This document shows positions 36,401 to 50,848 of a stretch of 64,000 bases of DNA, piece by piece. A model generated the notes under the pieces. It did not search any database. It had not been told where the DNA came from and saw only the letters and a program-made list of their open reading frames with translations. Within the stretch, counting starts at the first letter, position 1; each line of letters begins with the position of its first letter. The position numbers were made by a program, and so were the translations under genes. Where the stretch lies: the NCBI RefSeq assembly GCF_035594125.1, contig NC_087173.1, forward strand, positions 17,359,255-17,423,254. The letters are read 5' to 3'. Origin of the DNA: Scylla paramamosain (Eukaryota; Arthropoda; Malacostraca; Decapoda; Portunidae).

Positions 36401-38120
36401 GAATGATGTACTAGAAAACAAACACTACATTTAATTAAAAATAAATATAAAGTTACACCAATGTTTGTTTTTCCTGGCTACCCTTCAAAGCCAGTGTTTC
36501 ATGTCTTCTCCTGTTTTGAATACCCGAGTGACATCGTCCCTTGCATTATATATCACTTTCCCTCTGAGCCAGAGTTTCATGTCTTCCCTTGCATTGTACA
36601 TCAAAGTAACCCGACATTTCTCATTCTCTTATACCATCCGAAAGAAGACATCGGAGAGAAGACATTAATTTTTGTCTCCCATTGTAACACGCAAAAGGAA
36701 GCGTTTATAATGCTGCTCCCTTGTGAAACACAGAGCAAGTTTTCACATCTCCTAGCTACTCGTCACATCTCTCTTGTACCACCCGACAGTACTCGTCGCA
36801 TCTCTCTTGTACCAGCCGACAAACCACTAATTTAAACCTGCGTCACTTTAACTAGAGCCTTTTGAAAGTAGTGAAGGTGCAGCGAAGTGTTCCAAAATGT
36901 GATGGTGCCAGACTGAGCGCCGCGCCGTCACTTGCTGGCTCGGTGGCTCAGTCGCGCAGTCATGACCCAAGACAAGTACACTTTCCTTGGCTCTTAGTTG
37001 AATACTGGTAAGGACGCAACATGGCCACTCGTCTCTTCACTGTCTTCTGCGTCGTTCATGAGATAACACGCACACGAAAAAAATAAAATAAAATAAATAA
37101 AATATAAATATAATAATAATAAAAATAATAAAATAAATAAAAAGGAGAATTGACTAGTTTGTTCTTTATGAGTTGTGCCGCGGTATTTTTTTTTTTCCTA
37201 TTTTGCGGGTTTTCCTTTTTTTTTTAAGACAGGCGTAGGCCAAAAAAAAAGATAAATAAATGAATAAACAAATAAATAAAAATAGATAAAATAAAAGAAA
37301 AAAATAAAGAACCGTACTGCTTATCGCGTGAATTATGATATGAACTGGTCTGTAACGTAAACAACACTTAGATTACCCGAGTCCGTAACATTGAGACAAC
37401 CAATTAATTAGCAGCCGAGCGTTAACAAAAATAAGTAAATAAATAAATAAATAAACAACATTATCACATACATGACAAATAAGCGGCGACAAACAAACAG
37501 ATTTTCGAGATTCGCTGACAACTGATTGGTCTCGCAAGCTGGTGACTGCTGGCGTACTGCGTCCCTTCACCCTCGTAATGACATGCGCTGCTCCTGGGTT
37601 GGATCTCCTTCAGAAAAGACCTCTAGGATGAACAAGGCAACTCATTTTACATCATCATTAGCACACACACACACACACATTTTACATCATTATAACACAT
37701 ACACACACACACACACAATAGTAGTACGTAGTAGTAGTAGGATAAATAGTTTACTGGCAAAAAAACACAAGTAACACATGAAACACACACACACACACAC
37801 ATACACACACACACAAAAAAAGATCAAACACGTACGAAGGAGGAAGAATAAGGGACAAGAATGAAAAATGAAGAAATTAAAAAGGGAAGTAGCTTTTTGT
37901 TGAGATAGGCTGTGTTGGATGTCGCATACCATCGTGTGAATGTGAATATATGTAAATAAGTACAGTTTATAAAGCTTAGCGCGTTCCCTTGAACCCACAA
38001 GTGCCTCTCTTAGAAATTTAGAGACGCAATAGGATCGTGCAAAATAAAAGCATGACAAACTGTTCTGTAGCCACGCTCGTTTTGGTGGATTTACGTAGTT
38101 TGTTGTGCCCTGCGTGGTGT
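36401..38120. other. Intergenic; no convincing gene
   Basis: A 124-residue open frame at 36461-36835 is built from partly repeated segments (CAGTGTTTCATGTCTTC / CAGAGTTTCATGTCTTC) and is probably chance. 37070-37460 is rich in AAATA words. CA runs lie at 37662-37678, 37699-37718 and 37782-37815. A partial reversed MITE (copy 4) is at 36845-36902. Confidence 0.45.
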
Positions 38121-38125
38121 GCTGG

Positions 38126-38345
38126 CCATATTGTGAAACACTTCCGCGCTGCACCTCCACTACTTTCAAAATGCTCTATATAATTGAAGTTACTTGGGTT
38201 TTTAAGGGTGTTTTTATGGTTATAGTAGCAGAGTAACAAGATTTTTACATAATTACCAGAAGAAACACTCTTGAGAACCCAGCTAATCATGTCTGGATTT
38301 TAAAAATAGTCGTGGTGAGAGAGCAAAGCGTTTCAGAATACGGAG
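38126..38345 (+). mobile_element. MITE copy 5
   Basis: A complete copy. It starts CCATATTGTGAAACACTT, contains GCACCTCCACTACTTTCAAA and GAGAACCCAGCTAATCATG, and ends AAGCGTTTCAGAATACGG, showing the terminal inverted repeat clearly. Confidence 0.8.
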
Positions 38346-39310
38346 TCATACCTCTGTTTGTTCTTGAGTGTTGTTCTGGTGTGTGTGTGTGTGTGTGTGT
38401 AGCATCATATGTTTTGCCGCTGGTTCCCATAAGCCTGTCCTGTCTCAGTTATGATCTGTCTGAAGCTTTAGCGCAATAAACTAACCAGATCATACTGAAT
38501 CACCACCTCTTCCTCTCTCCCCCTCCTCACTGAAGAAAGCATTTGGTCCCACACATCTTCACTTATTTTCCATCGATATAAACAAAACCACCACCACCAC
38601 CACCACCACCACCACCAAGCGGATATCTTCAAAACCCCCTTGAATGAAACCTTGACACGGAAGATTTGAAGACATAAACGATGGGGTGAGAGAGAAGTGG
38701 AGAGAAAGACAGGAAAAAGAGATTTAGTTAATAACTTAATATACATTTAAGAAAGAAACGATGGTGGAAAAGAATAACGAGAGAAATAATAAAACAAGAT
38801 GATTTAATATACATTTTACAGCAGGCTAGTCCAACTATTTAGAAAACTGTGGGACATTTTTGCCAATAAACTTAACCCTTTGACTGCTATTTGGTACATC
38901 TTCCCTTAATTACCAATCACTCTGAGACATCTTTACTTCTTCTTCAGCCATCTCCAATCTTTAAACAGAGGAGAAATCACAAAATATATCCTTTTTGATC
39001 CCTTCTTTCTTATAGATGCTTATAAAATATTTAATGCGTTACTTCTGGTGCTGCTGTTTCGTGTCGCAGTGAAAAGGTTAAAGGTTATTCCACATACATA
39101 ACTTTAGAGTCAAAGACAATTAGATTTTTTTTCCCGTTATAGAAAGAATTAGCCAGCACATTGATATAAGTGTTCACAAGCTGCAAAGAATCAACCCACG
39201 GGCAGAACAGTTGGCCCACGCTGCTGCAGAGGACGAAAAGTAGTTAATTACATTGTGTATTGTCCTACCGTCGCTAATAGGAGGTCGTTGTTGGTGTTTG
39301 GTGTCGTCGT
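38346..39310. other. Intergenic; no gene seen
   Basis: It contains a GT run (38380-38401) and a CCA run (38590-38617). The rest is AT-rich without features. Confidence 0.45.
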
Positions 39311-41766
39311 TCTTGTTATTGTTGTTGTTGCTGTTGTTGTTGCTACTGTACTTGTTGTTGTTGCTATTGTACTTGTTGTTGTTGCTATTGTACTTGTCGT
39401 TGTTGCTATTGTACTTGTTGTTGTTGCTATTGTTCTTGTTGTTGCTATTGTACTTGTTGTTGTTGCTATTGTACTTGTTGTTGTTGTTGTTATTGTACTT
39501 GTTGTTGTTGTTGTAATTGTACTTGTTGTTGTTGCTACTGTACTTGTTGTTGTTGTTGCTATTGTACTTGTTGTTGTTGTTGCTATTGTACTTGTTGTTG
39601 TTGTTGCTATTGTACTTGTTGTTGTTGCTATTGTACTTGTTGTTGTTGTTGTTATTGTTCTTGTTGTTGTTGCTATTGTACTTGTTGTTGTTGCTATTGT
39701 ACTTGTTGTTGTTGTTGTTGCTATTGTACTTGTTGTTGTTGTTGTTGCTATTGTACTTGTTGTTGTTGTTGCTATTGTACTTGTTGTTGTTGTTGCTATT
39801 GTACTTGTTGTTGTTGCTATTGTACTTGTTGTTGTTGTTGTTATTGTACTTGTTGTTGTTGTTGCTACTGTACTTGTTGTTGTTGTTATTGTACTTGTTG
39901 TTGTTGTTGTTGTTATTGTACTTGTTGTTGTTGCTATCTTACTTGTTGTTGTTGCTATTGTACTTGTCGTTGTTGTTGCTATTGTACTTGTTGTTGTTGC
40001 TGCTATTGTATTTGTTGTTGTTGTTATTGTACTTGTTGTTGTTCTTGTTATTGTACTTGTTGTTGTTGTTGTTGTTATTGTACTTGTTGTTGTTGCTATT
40101 GTACTTGTTGTTGTTGTTGCTATTGTACTTGTTGTTGCTATTGTACTTGTTGTTGTTGTTGTTATTGTACTTGTTGTTGTTGTTGTTGTTGTTATTGTAC
40201 TTGTTGTTGTTGCTATTGTACTTGTTGTTGTTGTTATTGTACTTGTTGTTGTTGCTATTGTACTTGTTGTTGTTGTTGCTATTGTACTTGTTGTTGCTAT
40301 TGTACTTGTTATTGTTGTTGCTATTGTACTTGTTGTTGTTGTTGTTATTGTACTTGTTGTTGTTGTTGTTGTTATTGTACTTGTTGCTGTTGTTGTTATT
40401 GTACTTGTTGTTGTTGCTATTGCACTTGTTGTTGTTGCTATTGTATTTGTTGTTGTTGTTGTTATTGTACTTGTTGTTGTTGTTGCTATTGTACTTGTTG
40501 TTGTTGTTGTTATTGTACTTGTTGTTGTTGTTGTTATTGTACTTGTTGTTGTTGTTGCTATTGTACTTGTTGTTGTTGTTGCTACTGTACTTGTTGTTGT
40601 TGTTGCTATTGTACTTGTTGTTGTTGTTGCTATTGTACTTGTTGTTGTTGTTATTGTACTTGTTGTTGTTGCTATTGTACTTGTTGTTGTTGCTATTGTA
40701 CTTGTTGTTGTTGCTATTGTACTTGTTGTTGTTGTTATTGTACTTGTTGTTGTTGCTATTGTACTTGTTGTTGTTGTTGCTATTGTACTTGTTATTGTTG
40801 CTATTGTACTTGTTGTTGTTGTTATTGTACTTGTTGTTGTTGTTGCTATTGTACTTGTTGTTGTTGTTGCTATTGTACTTGTTGTTGTTGTTGCTATTGT
40901 ACTTGTTATTGTTGCTATTGTACTTGTTGTTGTTGTTATTGTACTTGTTGTTGTTGTTGCTATTGTACTTGTTGTTGTTGTTGCTATTGTACTTGTTGTT
41001 GTTGCTATTGTACTTGTTGTTGTTGTTATTGTACTTGTTGTTGTTGTTGCTATTGTACTTGTTGTTGTTGCTATTGTACTTGTTGTTGTTGTTGCTATTG
41101 TACTTGTTGTTGTTGTTGCTATTGTACTTGTTGTTGTTGTTGCTATTGTACTTGTTGTTGTTGCTATTGTACTTGTTGTTGTTGTTGCTATTGTTCTTGT
41201 TGTTGTTGCTATTGTACTTGTTGTTGTTGCTATTGTACTTGTTGTTGTTGTTGTTGCTATTGTACTTGTTGTTGTTGTTGTTGCTATTGTACTTGTTGTT
41301 GTTGTTGCTATTGTACTTGTTGTTGTTGCTATTGTACTTGTTGTTGTTGTTGTTATTGTACTTGTTGTTGTTGTTGCTATTGTACTTGTTGTTGTTGCTA
41401 TTGTACTTGTTGTTATTGCTATCGTACTGGTTGCTGCTATTGTACTTGTTGTTGTTGTTATTGTACTTGTTGTTGTTGTTATTGTACTTGTTGTTGTTGC
41501 TATCGTACTGGTTTTGCTATTGTACTTGTTGTTGTTGTTGTTATTGTACTTGTTGTTGTTGCTATCGTACTGGTTTTGCTATTGTACTTGTTGTTGTTGT
41601 TGTTATTGTACTTGTTGTTGTTGCTATCGTACTGGTTGCTGCTATTGTACTTGTTGTTGTTGTTGTTATTGTACTTGTTGTTGTTGCTACTGTACTTGCT
41701 GTTGTTGTTATTGTACTTGTTGCTATTGCTATCGTACTGGTTGTTGCTATTGTACTTGTTGTTGTT
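39311..41766. repeat. 2.45-kb minisatellite, 18-27-bp units of (TTG)n-CTATTGTAC
   Basis: Roughly 110-120 units (by length), each CTATTGTACTTG plus a variable number of TTG, with occasional TTATTGTAC and CTACTGTAC variants. The last ~350 bp carry a distinct CTATCGTACTGG variant. Because units vary by multiples of three and lack stops, two frames stay open for over 800 codons; these read only Val/Ile/Leu/Ala or Leu/Tyr and are not genes. Confidence 0.97.
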
Positions 41767-41991
41767 CCTTCTCACCATACAAGGCGGAGTACGCAAGACT
41801 CTTGGCGTGAACAGCGAAGCATCCAGACACGAGCCCCGCCAGACAGATGGTCCAGACACCACACTCACGCGTCTCGGAGCTTCATTCCGTCTTGCTCACA
41901 TCACAGGCTGCGGTGGATATACATAACTGAGGTTGCCAAGGATGTTTTCATGATTCCAGTGATAACCTAACGTGAACCTTGCATCATCAAT

Positions 41992-41994
<3 letters not shown>

Positions 41995-42027
<33 letters not shown>
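41995..42027. repeat. (AC)n microsatellite
   Basis: About 16 AC units. Confidence 0.9.
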
Positions 42028-42029
<2 letters not shown>

Positions 42030-42154
42030 ATAACTGAAAACAGCCCTTATGAGTCCAAAGCGCTTCAAATTATAACCGTAGTTCTGATATACGAGCCAAC
42101 GACAACAGGCTCCATCACAGGAAAGTATTCGTAACTATTCATGTGTCCTCTCAA

Positions 42155-42166
42155 CTAGAACATAAA

Positions 42167-42197
<31 letters not shown>

Positions 42198-42430
42198 TAA
42201 CAAAAAATCTCAACAAGAAAAAAAAAACAGAACACGAGGAAAAAAACAAAGAAAACAAAAATCTCAACCAAGAACATAAAAATTTCAACTAGAACATTAA
42301 AAAAAAAAATCTCAACAAGAAAAAAGGAAAAAAAAGAGAACATAAGGAAAAAAAAACAAGAAAACATGAAAATCTCAATCAAGAACATAAAAATTTCAAC
42401 TAGAATAAAAAAGAAGAAAAAAAATAGAGT
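42155..42430. repeat. Degenerate A-rich tandem repeat
   Basis: Diverged units combine AGAACATAAAAATTTCAACT with AAAAAATCTCAACAAGAAAA. A short piece of the CR1-like LINE 3' end (42425-42478, GGGAAGCCGTAAGAAG) follows. Confidence 0.6.
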
Positions 42431-42487
42431 AAGGGAAGCCGTAAGAAGTCACCAGGCCTGCACGTGGCGGTCCCTCTAACTACTTAT

Positions 42488-42488
<1 letters not shown>

Positions 42489-42550
<62 letters not shown>

Positions 42551-42651
42551 GTCAATTACCGTCATTTATATTATTTCATTGATTTGTTTATTATATACTA
42601 TTTATTTATTTTTATTTGCTTGCTTTCTTTTTTTTCTTTAACGACAATTAC

Positions 42652-42707
<56 letters not shown>
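42489..42707. repeat. (ATC)n and (CT)n microsatellites
   Basis: ATC units at 42489-42550 and CT units at 42655-42707. A GT run (42808-42834) follows. Confidence 0.9.
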
Positions 42708-42709
<2 letters not shown>

Positions 42710-42796
42710 GAGCACCAAAGACAAAAAATAACTACACAACAATCGAATGACTCTCAGCTGGCCGGATAATAATTACTACCGACTCGAACCGCCCCT

Positions 42797-42834
<38 letters not shown>

Positions 42835-42839
42835 CGGTG

Positions 42840-44939
42840 GTGGCGAGGGAAGTGGCTGGCGTGGGTAGCCTCACTCTGGTCTTACCTGACGAAAAGAGAG
42901 GTGTACTACTACTTCAAGGTTTGTAAGCGTTGTGTGTTAATGTAAAAAGGTGTGGAGTCAGTGAGGTGTGGAGGTTATTGTTGTGGTTGTGTGTTTTGAT
43001 TAGTTTGTTGTGTTTCAGGATTTTAGGCGTCGATGTGGAGGTTAGTGTTGCGTGTTTTGATTCGTTTGTGTTTCAGGATTCAAAGCGTCGACTTTGTATG
43101 TAGTTGTGATATCGTTTTTCTTATCCCGAGTAATTCAAGTCGTAGGAAGTTTCGCTGTGGGGATGCGTTTTGAATTATTGCGAGCATGTATTATTGTGAA
43201 GGATGTATGGTGTATGTAGTTGTGATATCGTTTCTCTTATCCCGAGTAATTCAAGTTATGGGAAGTTTCGCTGTGGGGATGCGTTTTGAGTTATTGCGAG
43301 TATGTATTATTGTGAAGGATGTATGTACTTATATCATTTCTCTTTTCCGAGTAATTCAAGTCAAGGGAAGTTCAATGTGGGGATGCGTTTTATTGTGAAG
43401 GACGTGTAGGCGGAAATTCAATTTGATTCTCGGGTTATATTCTAGTTATGTCTCTGGTGTTGTGCAACTTAAGGGAAATGGGAGACTTTTTATGATTAGT
43501 GGCTTAAACTAAGTGGTGAGGATATTAAGTACTTTGCGGGAGTTCAGAGGATTTTGTATAGAGTAATGACGTTCCTAGATTAAGATCACCGTGAAGATTG
43601 GTGTCTTGATGGGAATTTAGTTGTTCGACGGGTACGAATAATGCTTTGTGTCCTCCATTCATGGCATGTTATGGACAATTATTGGAGTTAAAGGAAGTAA
43701 TGAAATGTAAGGGATCTAATGTTATTTATTGAGTTATTAGTACGTGTTTTGAAGGAAGTAATGAGATGTAACGGATCTAATGTTATTTATTGAGTTATTG
43801 GTACGTGTGATGTGTTAAATGATCTCTTGTCTAAATTAATTCCCAGCAGGTCGTGTGATGTGTTGTAGTTATTGGTGAGTTTTTAGAGTCGTGACATGAC
43901 AGGTGATCTGTTATCTGAAGTAATTATTGGGAATTGTTCGTAGTAAATCGTGTAATGTCAAGTTTTAAATTATTGCGGTTCCTAGTCGTGAGATGAGTGA
44001 TCAATTATGTCCTAATCATTTAGTTTCTAGTCGCGAGATGTGGCGAGCAATCTGTTCTTAATTGAGGAGTTTGTAGGTCGTGAGATGCGGCGAGTGATAT
44101 GTTAGACTTGCAGGTACTCGACACACTCGGGCAGCGTCTACGGGCTTGAACATCAGTGCGTTGGAATTAGTGTATGGGGTTGAGGAGTGAAGGTTTGTTT
44201 CGTGATTCACAGCGGCAGTTCGAGGAAAGCTTGTTTCGTGGTTCACCACAGGGATTTTTCCAGGCGTGATTGTGTACATTTAAAGTTAGTCGCTAGTGCT
44301 CAATGATCACCAGAGTAGTCGCTAGTGCTCAATGATCACCAGAGTACTGTAATATTCATGTAGCTGAAATTTGATGTACATTAAATGGCTTGATATCTTT
44401 ACCCCGTGTGTTTTTCAATACACAAGTAAATTTACTAATAAGTTTACTGATTAGAATTTTTATTTCTCGTGTTATGGTATAGTAATTAACGTGTTCGGAA
44501 TATGATCCTAAAGGTGCCGGAAGCTTTAACTTTTTGTGAATTGTGAACTACTGTATTGGGAAGCGTTGAGTACATAGTGAAGCACTGTATTGTTAAACGT
44601 GCAGTACGTTAACCGTGTTCGGTAATTAGCGTGTTGGATAATACTCGTCGTGACTCGCCTATCAATAATCAATTTAGAAATTGCTCCAGTAGTCTGAAGG
44701 TCTCGGGAAATCCCTGCAGCGGGTAGACCTTTTTTTAAACTATAAATATTTCTTGGTTTTGTGCGTGCAAGGCTCGTTCTGAATACAGTGTGGTGTTCTA
44801 AATAGACTAATTATTTACAAACATAACTTATTTTAAACATTGGCAGTTTTAACTAGGATTGCTAGTTTTAATAAGAACTCATCGTTAACATTGGTTGTTC
44901 GTTAAGTGGTTGGTCGTTAGCAGGTCGTTAGCAGGCGCC
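42840..44939 (+). other. G/T-rich upstream region of gene E
   Basis: About 2.1 kb are T/G-rich and C-poor and contain several nested local duplications. The bias persists to the ATG at 44940, so part is likely 5' UTR or promoter. No open frame is credible. Confidence 0.45.
43090..43410. repeat. Three-copy local tandem repeat (first two 116 bp apart)
   Basis: TATGTAGTTGTGATATCG recurs at 43097 and 43213, followed each time by CCCGAGTAATTCAAG and GTGGGGATGCGTTTT. A third, shortened copy ends near 43410. Two-copy duplications of ~57 bp (43690-43805) and ~37 bp (44283-44345) lie nearby. Confidence 0.85.
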
Positions 44940-45580
44940 ATGGACATCAAGCTGCCAGCGACTATCACGATGTTAGACTCGGATCTCAACAACCAGGACC
45001 CGAATCGCAATCCACTCCGAGAGATCGGCAGCATGGAGGCCTTGTTAATAACGATCTGCGTGGCCACGATTTGTCGCGCCTTGTTCCTCTGCTGCAGCGG
45101 CTTTATCGGTATGTGGATGGTTACTGCAAGGTGACGGGAAACATAATTATAGATGGGTTTCTTTAATTTGGTTTATTTTAGACCTTGGTTCTTGCGCAAC
45201 GTTCAGATCTAAACAATTTGTCTTCATCAAATATCTATTCATGAAATAAAGTACTTTGACTTCATCGGAGATCTAGATTGTGTTTTGTCTAGAGGGTCTT
45301 GAAATTTCTAAATGTGAATTATTGTATACAGGAGTATTTTGTACCTCGTGAGAATTGTAGCTGTTAATATTGTTTAAAACTTGCGTTGCACCACTTTAGT
45401 TTTATCATAGGTACAGGTCCGCTCAATGACATGTCCCCCGCAGCTCACTGGATCGCGGACCGCCGGAGGAGGATAAACATGGACCCCCGCCGGCCAGTGA
45501 TTCCCCCTCCACCCCCGCCCCCTCCCACGCCCCTCGTGGCCACTACACTACACGCCAGGTTCAGGCCAGGGAAGCTGTGA
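44940..45580 (+). CDS. Gene E: small single-pass membrane protein with proline-rich tail (two exons)
   Basis: Exon 1 is 44940-45108 (GTATGT donor, phase 1). Three possible acceptors, at 45410, 45416 and 45443, are all in the same frame, giving exon 2 starts at 45411, 45417 or 45444, a stop at 45578-45580, and proteins of 112, 110 or 101 residues. The start context is GCCATGG. Residues 1-33 are polar and Asn/Asp-rich without a signal peptide. Residues 34-56 form a membrane segment that unusually contains Arg46 and four Cys (40, 45, 51, 52). The tail begins near HWIADRRRR and has a run of eight Pro (PxxP-type, possible SH3 or WW ligand). N-out/C-in is likely. AATAAA occurs at 47629 and several later sites. 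No family is recognised. The charged membrane segment makes the topology less certain than for its neighbours. Confidence 0.65.
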
Positions 45581-45774
45581 TCCTGACCAAGGGCACGTGA
45601 CTCGGGGAAACCAGATATACGGTGAAGAATCCTGCACCCTGCCATGGACTCCCCCGATACAAGGATACTCAAAGGAAGGTGTGCTGGGCCACTCAACTCT
45701 GGCCTTCTCGCAGACCTTCCTTCCAGTCTTTTCACGACGGACTGACGGACGTTTCATCCACGACGTCTGTGACT

Positions 45775-45915
45775 AAACTTCATACGGGTGAGGGCCACCC
45801 ACTGCCACACCTGAGCCTCTGCCCCCGCGTCACTGTGGGGGAGCTAAACTTCATACGGGTGAGGGCCACCCACTGCCACACCTGAGCCTCTGCCCCCGCG
45901 TCACTGTGGGGGAGA
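45775..45915. repeat. Two-copy 71-bp direct duplication in gene E 3' flank
   Basis: AAACTTCATACGGGTGAGGG starts at 45775 and 45846. The two 71-bp units appear identical and each includes a small CCCCCGCGTCACTGTGGGGG stem-loop. Confidence 0.92.
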
Positions 45916-48670
45916 CGTGACGGCGCCATGGCACCCCTAAAAACCAAAACAAAAATCCAGATAAACACTTTAGTTTTAAGTGACTCGAGGCGCTTACTGA
46001 AGTGTCCTTGAGGTTTTTATAATTGTTTTTAACCCGAGCAGCTGACACGTGTGAAAGGAATGAAAGCGGCGCGTTTGTATACATGTTTTTTTGATTGTTT
46101 TTGTTTGATTGTTTTTAACTCTTAGTGTGAAAGGAAGGAATGCGGCGCGTTTGTTTTTTTTTGTATAGTGCCATAGTATGATAAGCACTGAAAAGGGTCG
46201 CTGATGCCTAGTGTGCCTTTTCGCTACAAATGCTCAGGGTTTAGTTAACTTGTGCTTGAGCATGGTGACTTGCAAGCTTGGGACATTCCTGTTTGAGCTG
46301 GGACCGTTTCTAGTATTCGTTCTAGTTTTCTTTCTTTGGAGGTTTGTGTTGTATTTCTGCTCGTACCATTTTCATCCAGGTCAGTTTGGCATTGTCTGGT
46401 GTTCAATACCAAGGTGGTTTTAACATTTCCAGTGCATATTTGGTAACGAGGAAGAGCGTTTAGTTTGTTTCCAGTATTGGTGTCAAAGCCAGTGTCCAGG
46501 GAAGTTTGAAATTCATATTCAGTGCCTAGGTTAGTCTCGCTAGTATTCATTGATTTAATTACTATTTTCGTCGTCCAAACCTGGTCTCTCTCGTATTGAT
46601 TTAATATGGTTATTCCACCTTCAGTTTCTATGCTGCTCTCTAGTATTGATTTAATATGGTTATTCCACCTTCAGTTTCTACGCTTCTAAGTTCCAGACAA
46701 ACTATATTATTTTGGTGTCTTGGGCTTGAAAGTTGCCATACTTAAGCTTCTTATAAGATCTTGCTAATAGCTCACTTAGTGATACTTGCCAGGGATGTCA
46801 GTAATGTACTCAGTCCTCTTACTGCTGTACATGTATTTAAAAAGCGTATCTTGTCTCCTTCGGGTTACGGTAGCTATTTTTATTGTAGGTAATTCTTCCT
46901 GTATTTATTCCTTGCCGTAAATACCTTAATGGCCATTGTATGACCTCTTGAGTTCAGATTTAGAGGTACGCAGACTTATAGCTACGTCTGTGAGCAAGTC
47001 TAACATAACAGTAAAGCATTTTGTTACTGTTACTTCAAGCCTTTAGTATTTCAGACCGCTTGCATATGTCTAACATAACAGTGAAGTATTTTTACTGTTT
47101 TATTAGTCATACTTCAAGCCTTTAATATTTCAGACCGCTTGTAATGTCAGGGAACTTGTAGTAAATTAATTTTTCAGACCGCTTGCAATGTGTCGGGCAA
47201 CTTAAAAATGTTAACTTTATATCACGCAGCTTAAGATTTGTCGGGCATTGTATTTCATGGACACACCTACAATGAATCTGCTGCTACAGTTAAATGCCAA
47301 GGAGTAATGTATATAGACTAATGTACAGCCAGGTGCTGACTCCTTACGGCACCTCGCCACCATATCACGCGCACCACCCTACCGGATCGCGGAGGTTCAG
47401 CGTGAGCGGCATGGCAAAGGCCCGTGCACTCGCCTTGCCTCCTCTGTACAAACTGGCGCTACTGTGTAGTGTACCTCCATCCAGCACCTATCCAAAATTC
47501 GACAGTGCTCAACTCAATGTGACCGTTTTTTATAAGTTACGGGCGTTGGGTCTCGGTCAGCGGTGTATGCAAGACTTACGCACTCGCTGGGATGTAACGT
47601 GTATTAAAAGCTAAAAAAAAAAATGTACAATAAATCAGACATGATAATGAACAGTATCTTTTATCCTTTGTTGCTTTAACAGCCGCCTATTATCACCTGG
47701 GATTCAGCTTGTATTAAAAGTTCGTTTGCATTAAAAGTTCCAAAAGTGTACAATAAACCATTTATCCTTTGCTTTAACAGGCCTCAACTATCACCTGGGA
47801 TTCAATTTATCCTTTGCTTTAACAGGCCCGAACTATCCCCTGGGATTCAACTTGTATTAAAAGCTCCAAAAGTGTGTGTACAATAAACCACTGCTATTGT
47901 ATTGTAGCTCCGAAAATGTGTCCAATAAACCACTACGATTATAATGAATAATCTTAAACCACTGCGATTGTAATGAATAATCTTAAACCACTGCGATTAT
48001 AATGAATAATAAACCACTGCGATTATAATGGACAGTATCTTACCCTACAGCTACCAACTATCAGCGTAACAGTTACCAACTTTCAGCGTAACGGTAGTTC
48101 CAAAAATGTACAAAAAAAAAAAACACTGCGATTATAATGGAAAATCTTCAACCACTGCGATTATAATGAACAGAATCTTATCCCACAGGTACCAACCACA
48201 GGTACCAACCGTCAGCGTAAGACTGTCTTGGTAATAGATACACTTCCTTTGACACAGGCCAAAATGTCTTGGTAAATACATTCTTTTCGTATGCTTTAAC
48301 ATTGGCCAAATAAGGTACTTTTAATTCTGATATTTTAACTGCCGTTTCGACAAATCTGCTTGAAAATTTTAAACTACAAGAAGGTACAGAACTCTTTTCA
48401 ACTACACAATTACAATCCTGAACGTAATAAACAACAGAATTTTCATCTTTTTCAACGAATTAATCATGAACGTATAGATAAGAGTATTTGGAGACTTGTA
48501 CTCTGTATTGTACAACTTACAGCTACTTCCACGCCAACGATCACCTTGCCACGGAGAGATGACTAATCACACTAAACCAATCAGATTTACTTTCCGGGAA
48601 GAGTGAATACTGGGGTAAGAGTAGGGTTTTATAAGTGAAAACTAAAAATTACTAGTTATTAACTTACGCT
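45916..48670 (+). other. Gene E 3' flank with local duplications
   Basis: T-rich sequence contains a two-copy ~50-bp repeat (46594-46681, TATTGATTTAATATGG), a two-copy ~75-bp repeat (46999-47150, TCTAACATAACAGT..ACTTCAAGCC) and repeated CACTGCGATTATAATG and GTACAATAAACCA words (47620-48200). Several AATAAA hexamers occur. A 106-residue open frame at 47294-47614 has no recognised similarity. Confidence 0.5.
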
Positions 48671-48671
48671 G

Positions 48672-50848
<2,177 letters not shown>

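Noticed and set aside
36461..36835. 124-codon frame with several Cys and His
   Set aside because: It is built from partly repeated segments and has no recognisable spacing of metal ligands.
39255..41970. Two overlapping open frames of more than 800 codons on the + strand
   Set aside because: They are a minisatellite whose units vary by triplets; translations are only Val/Ile/Leu/Ala or Leu/Tyr repeats.
45386..45580. Gene E exon 2 as a stand-alone 64-residue gene
   Set aside because: Its upstream ATG lies in the intron before three good acceptors; splicing from 45108 is more economical.
47294..47614. 106-codon frame downstream of gene E
   Set aside because: No membrane segment, motif or splice partner; it lies in the gene E 3' flank. 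It could still be an exon, but I cannot support it.
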